Shown here: positions 63,701 to 64,000 of the stretch, piece by piece
Numbering within the stretch: position 1 is the first letter of the stretch
Layout: each line of letters begins with the position of its first letter
NCBI GenBank assembly: GCA_023101725.1
Contig: JALJCO010001348.1
Span: forward strand, 1 to 64,000
DNA length: 64,000 nucleotides
Direction: 5' to 3'
Source: Atherinomorus stipes
Lineage: Eukaryota; Chordata; Actinopteri; Atheriniformes; Atherinidae
The notes under the pieces: generated by a model
Told to the model about the DNA's origin: nothing
The model's input: the letters and a program-made list of their open reading frames with translations, nothing else
Databases searched by the model: none
Translations under genes and position numbers: made by a program

Positions 63701-64000
63701 AGGTGATGAAGATGTGATGGTATGGTAATGAGGAAGAGGAGGTGATGAAGACCTGATCATACGGTAATGAGGAAGAGGAGGTGATGAAGATGTGATCATA
63801 TGGTAATGAGGAAGAGGAGGTGATGAAGACCTGATCATATGGTAATGAGGAAGAGGAGGTGATGAAGATGTGATGGTATGGTAATGAGGAAGAGGAGGTG
63901 ATGAAGATGTGATGGTATGGTAATGAGGAAGAGGAGGTGATGAAGACCTGATCATACGGTAATGAGGAAGAGGAGGTGATGAAGACCTGATCATATGGTA
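60703..64000. repeat. 39-bp minisatellite, about 84 copies, continues past the window
   Basis: Unit gtgatgaagatgtgatggta plus tggtaatgaggaagaggag. In 60.7-61.9 kb the variable segment alternates gtgatgg and gtaaccg. Beyond about 61.93 kb gtaaccg disappears, replaced by cctgatcatacgg, gtgatcgta and similar. Thirteen codons per unit keep minus-strand frames open (SSSPPLPHYH repeats), but I see no gene signal. Confidence 0.96.

Noticed and set aside
59783..63994. Long SSSPPLPHYH and YYQWYYLSSW repeat frames
   Set aside because: Products of the 38- and 39-bp arrays; no exon signals.
60600..64000. Telomere
   Set aside because: No ttaggg arrays occur anywhere in the window; a subtelomeric location remains only a guess from minisatellite density.

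Overview
The window reads as nuclear DNA of a ray-finned (teleost) fish. The split vertebrate genes enpp7 and mrps12, a multi-exon C2H2 zinc-finger gene, teleost-type DNA transposons (hAT-like, Tc1/mariner, a TTAA-target element), LINE/SINE tails and a Ty3/gypsy retrotransposon all point that way. I see no bacterial, plasmid or phage features and no CRISPR array.

Layout. 1-9.8 kb is repeat only: a 367-bp satellite, a 5.8-kb TATG/TGTG array, a long poly(A)/purine block and a SINE-like element. 10-27.4 kb holds one minus-strand zinc-finger gene, reconstructed here from eight coding exons whose splice phases all agree (678 codons, 17 fingers, first coding exon not found). Its introns carry minisatellites, hAT-like elements and a 5.4-kb Ty3/gypsy element with an intact 5-bp target duplication. 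28.4-31.5 kb is a degenerate composite repeat. 31.8-36.7 kb is mrps12 (minus strand), with a 2.4-kb 14-bp minisatellite in its coding intron and ETS/NRF1-like promoter sites. 37.8-39.0 kb is a CAGACC-type minisatellite. 39.3-45.1 kb is enpp7 (plus strand, five exons, 438 codons), preceded by clustered GATA and HNF1-like motifs. 47.2-47.9 kb holds the 3' end of an unidentified minus-strand gene, which converges on enpp7. 47.9-54.8 kb is a 6.9-kb 40/44-bp minisatellite. 55.2-58.6 kb is a Tc1/mariner element containing its own expanded 31-bp array, split by another transposon. 58.9-60.6 kb (38-bp unit) and 60.7-64.0 kb (39-bp unit, running off the end) are further arrays.

Roughly half of the window is tandem repeat, and most arrays lie inside introns. 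Nearly all very long reading frames here are stop-free minisatellite, not genes. The genes belong to unrelated pathways (mitochondrial translation, gut sphingomyelin digestion, DNA-binding regulation). I found no evidence of a new multi-gene system. The unusual aspects are the repeat biology, the nested transposons with readable insertion order, and the zinc-finger gene scattered among them.
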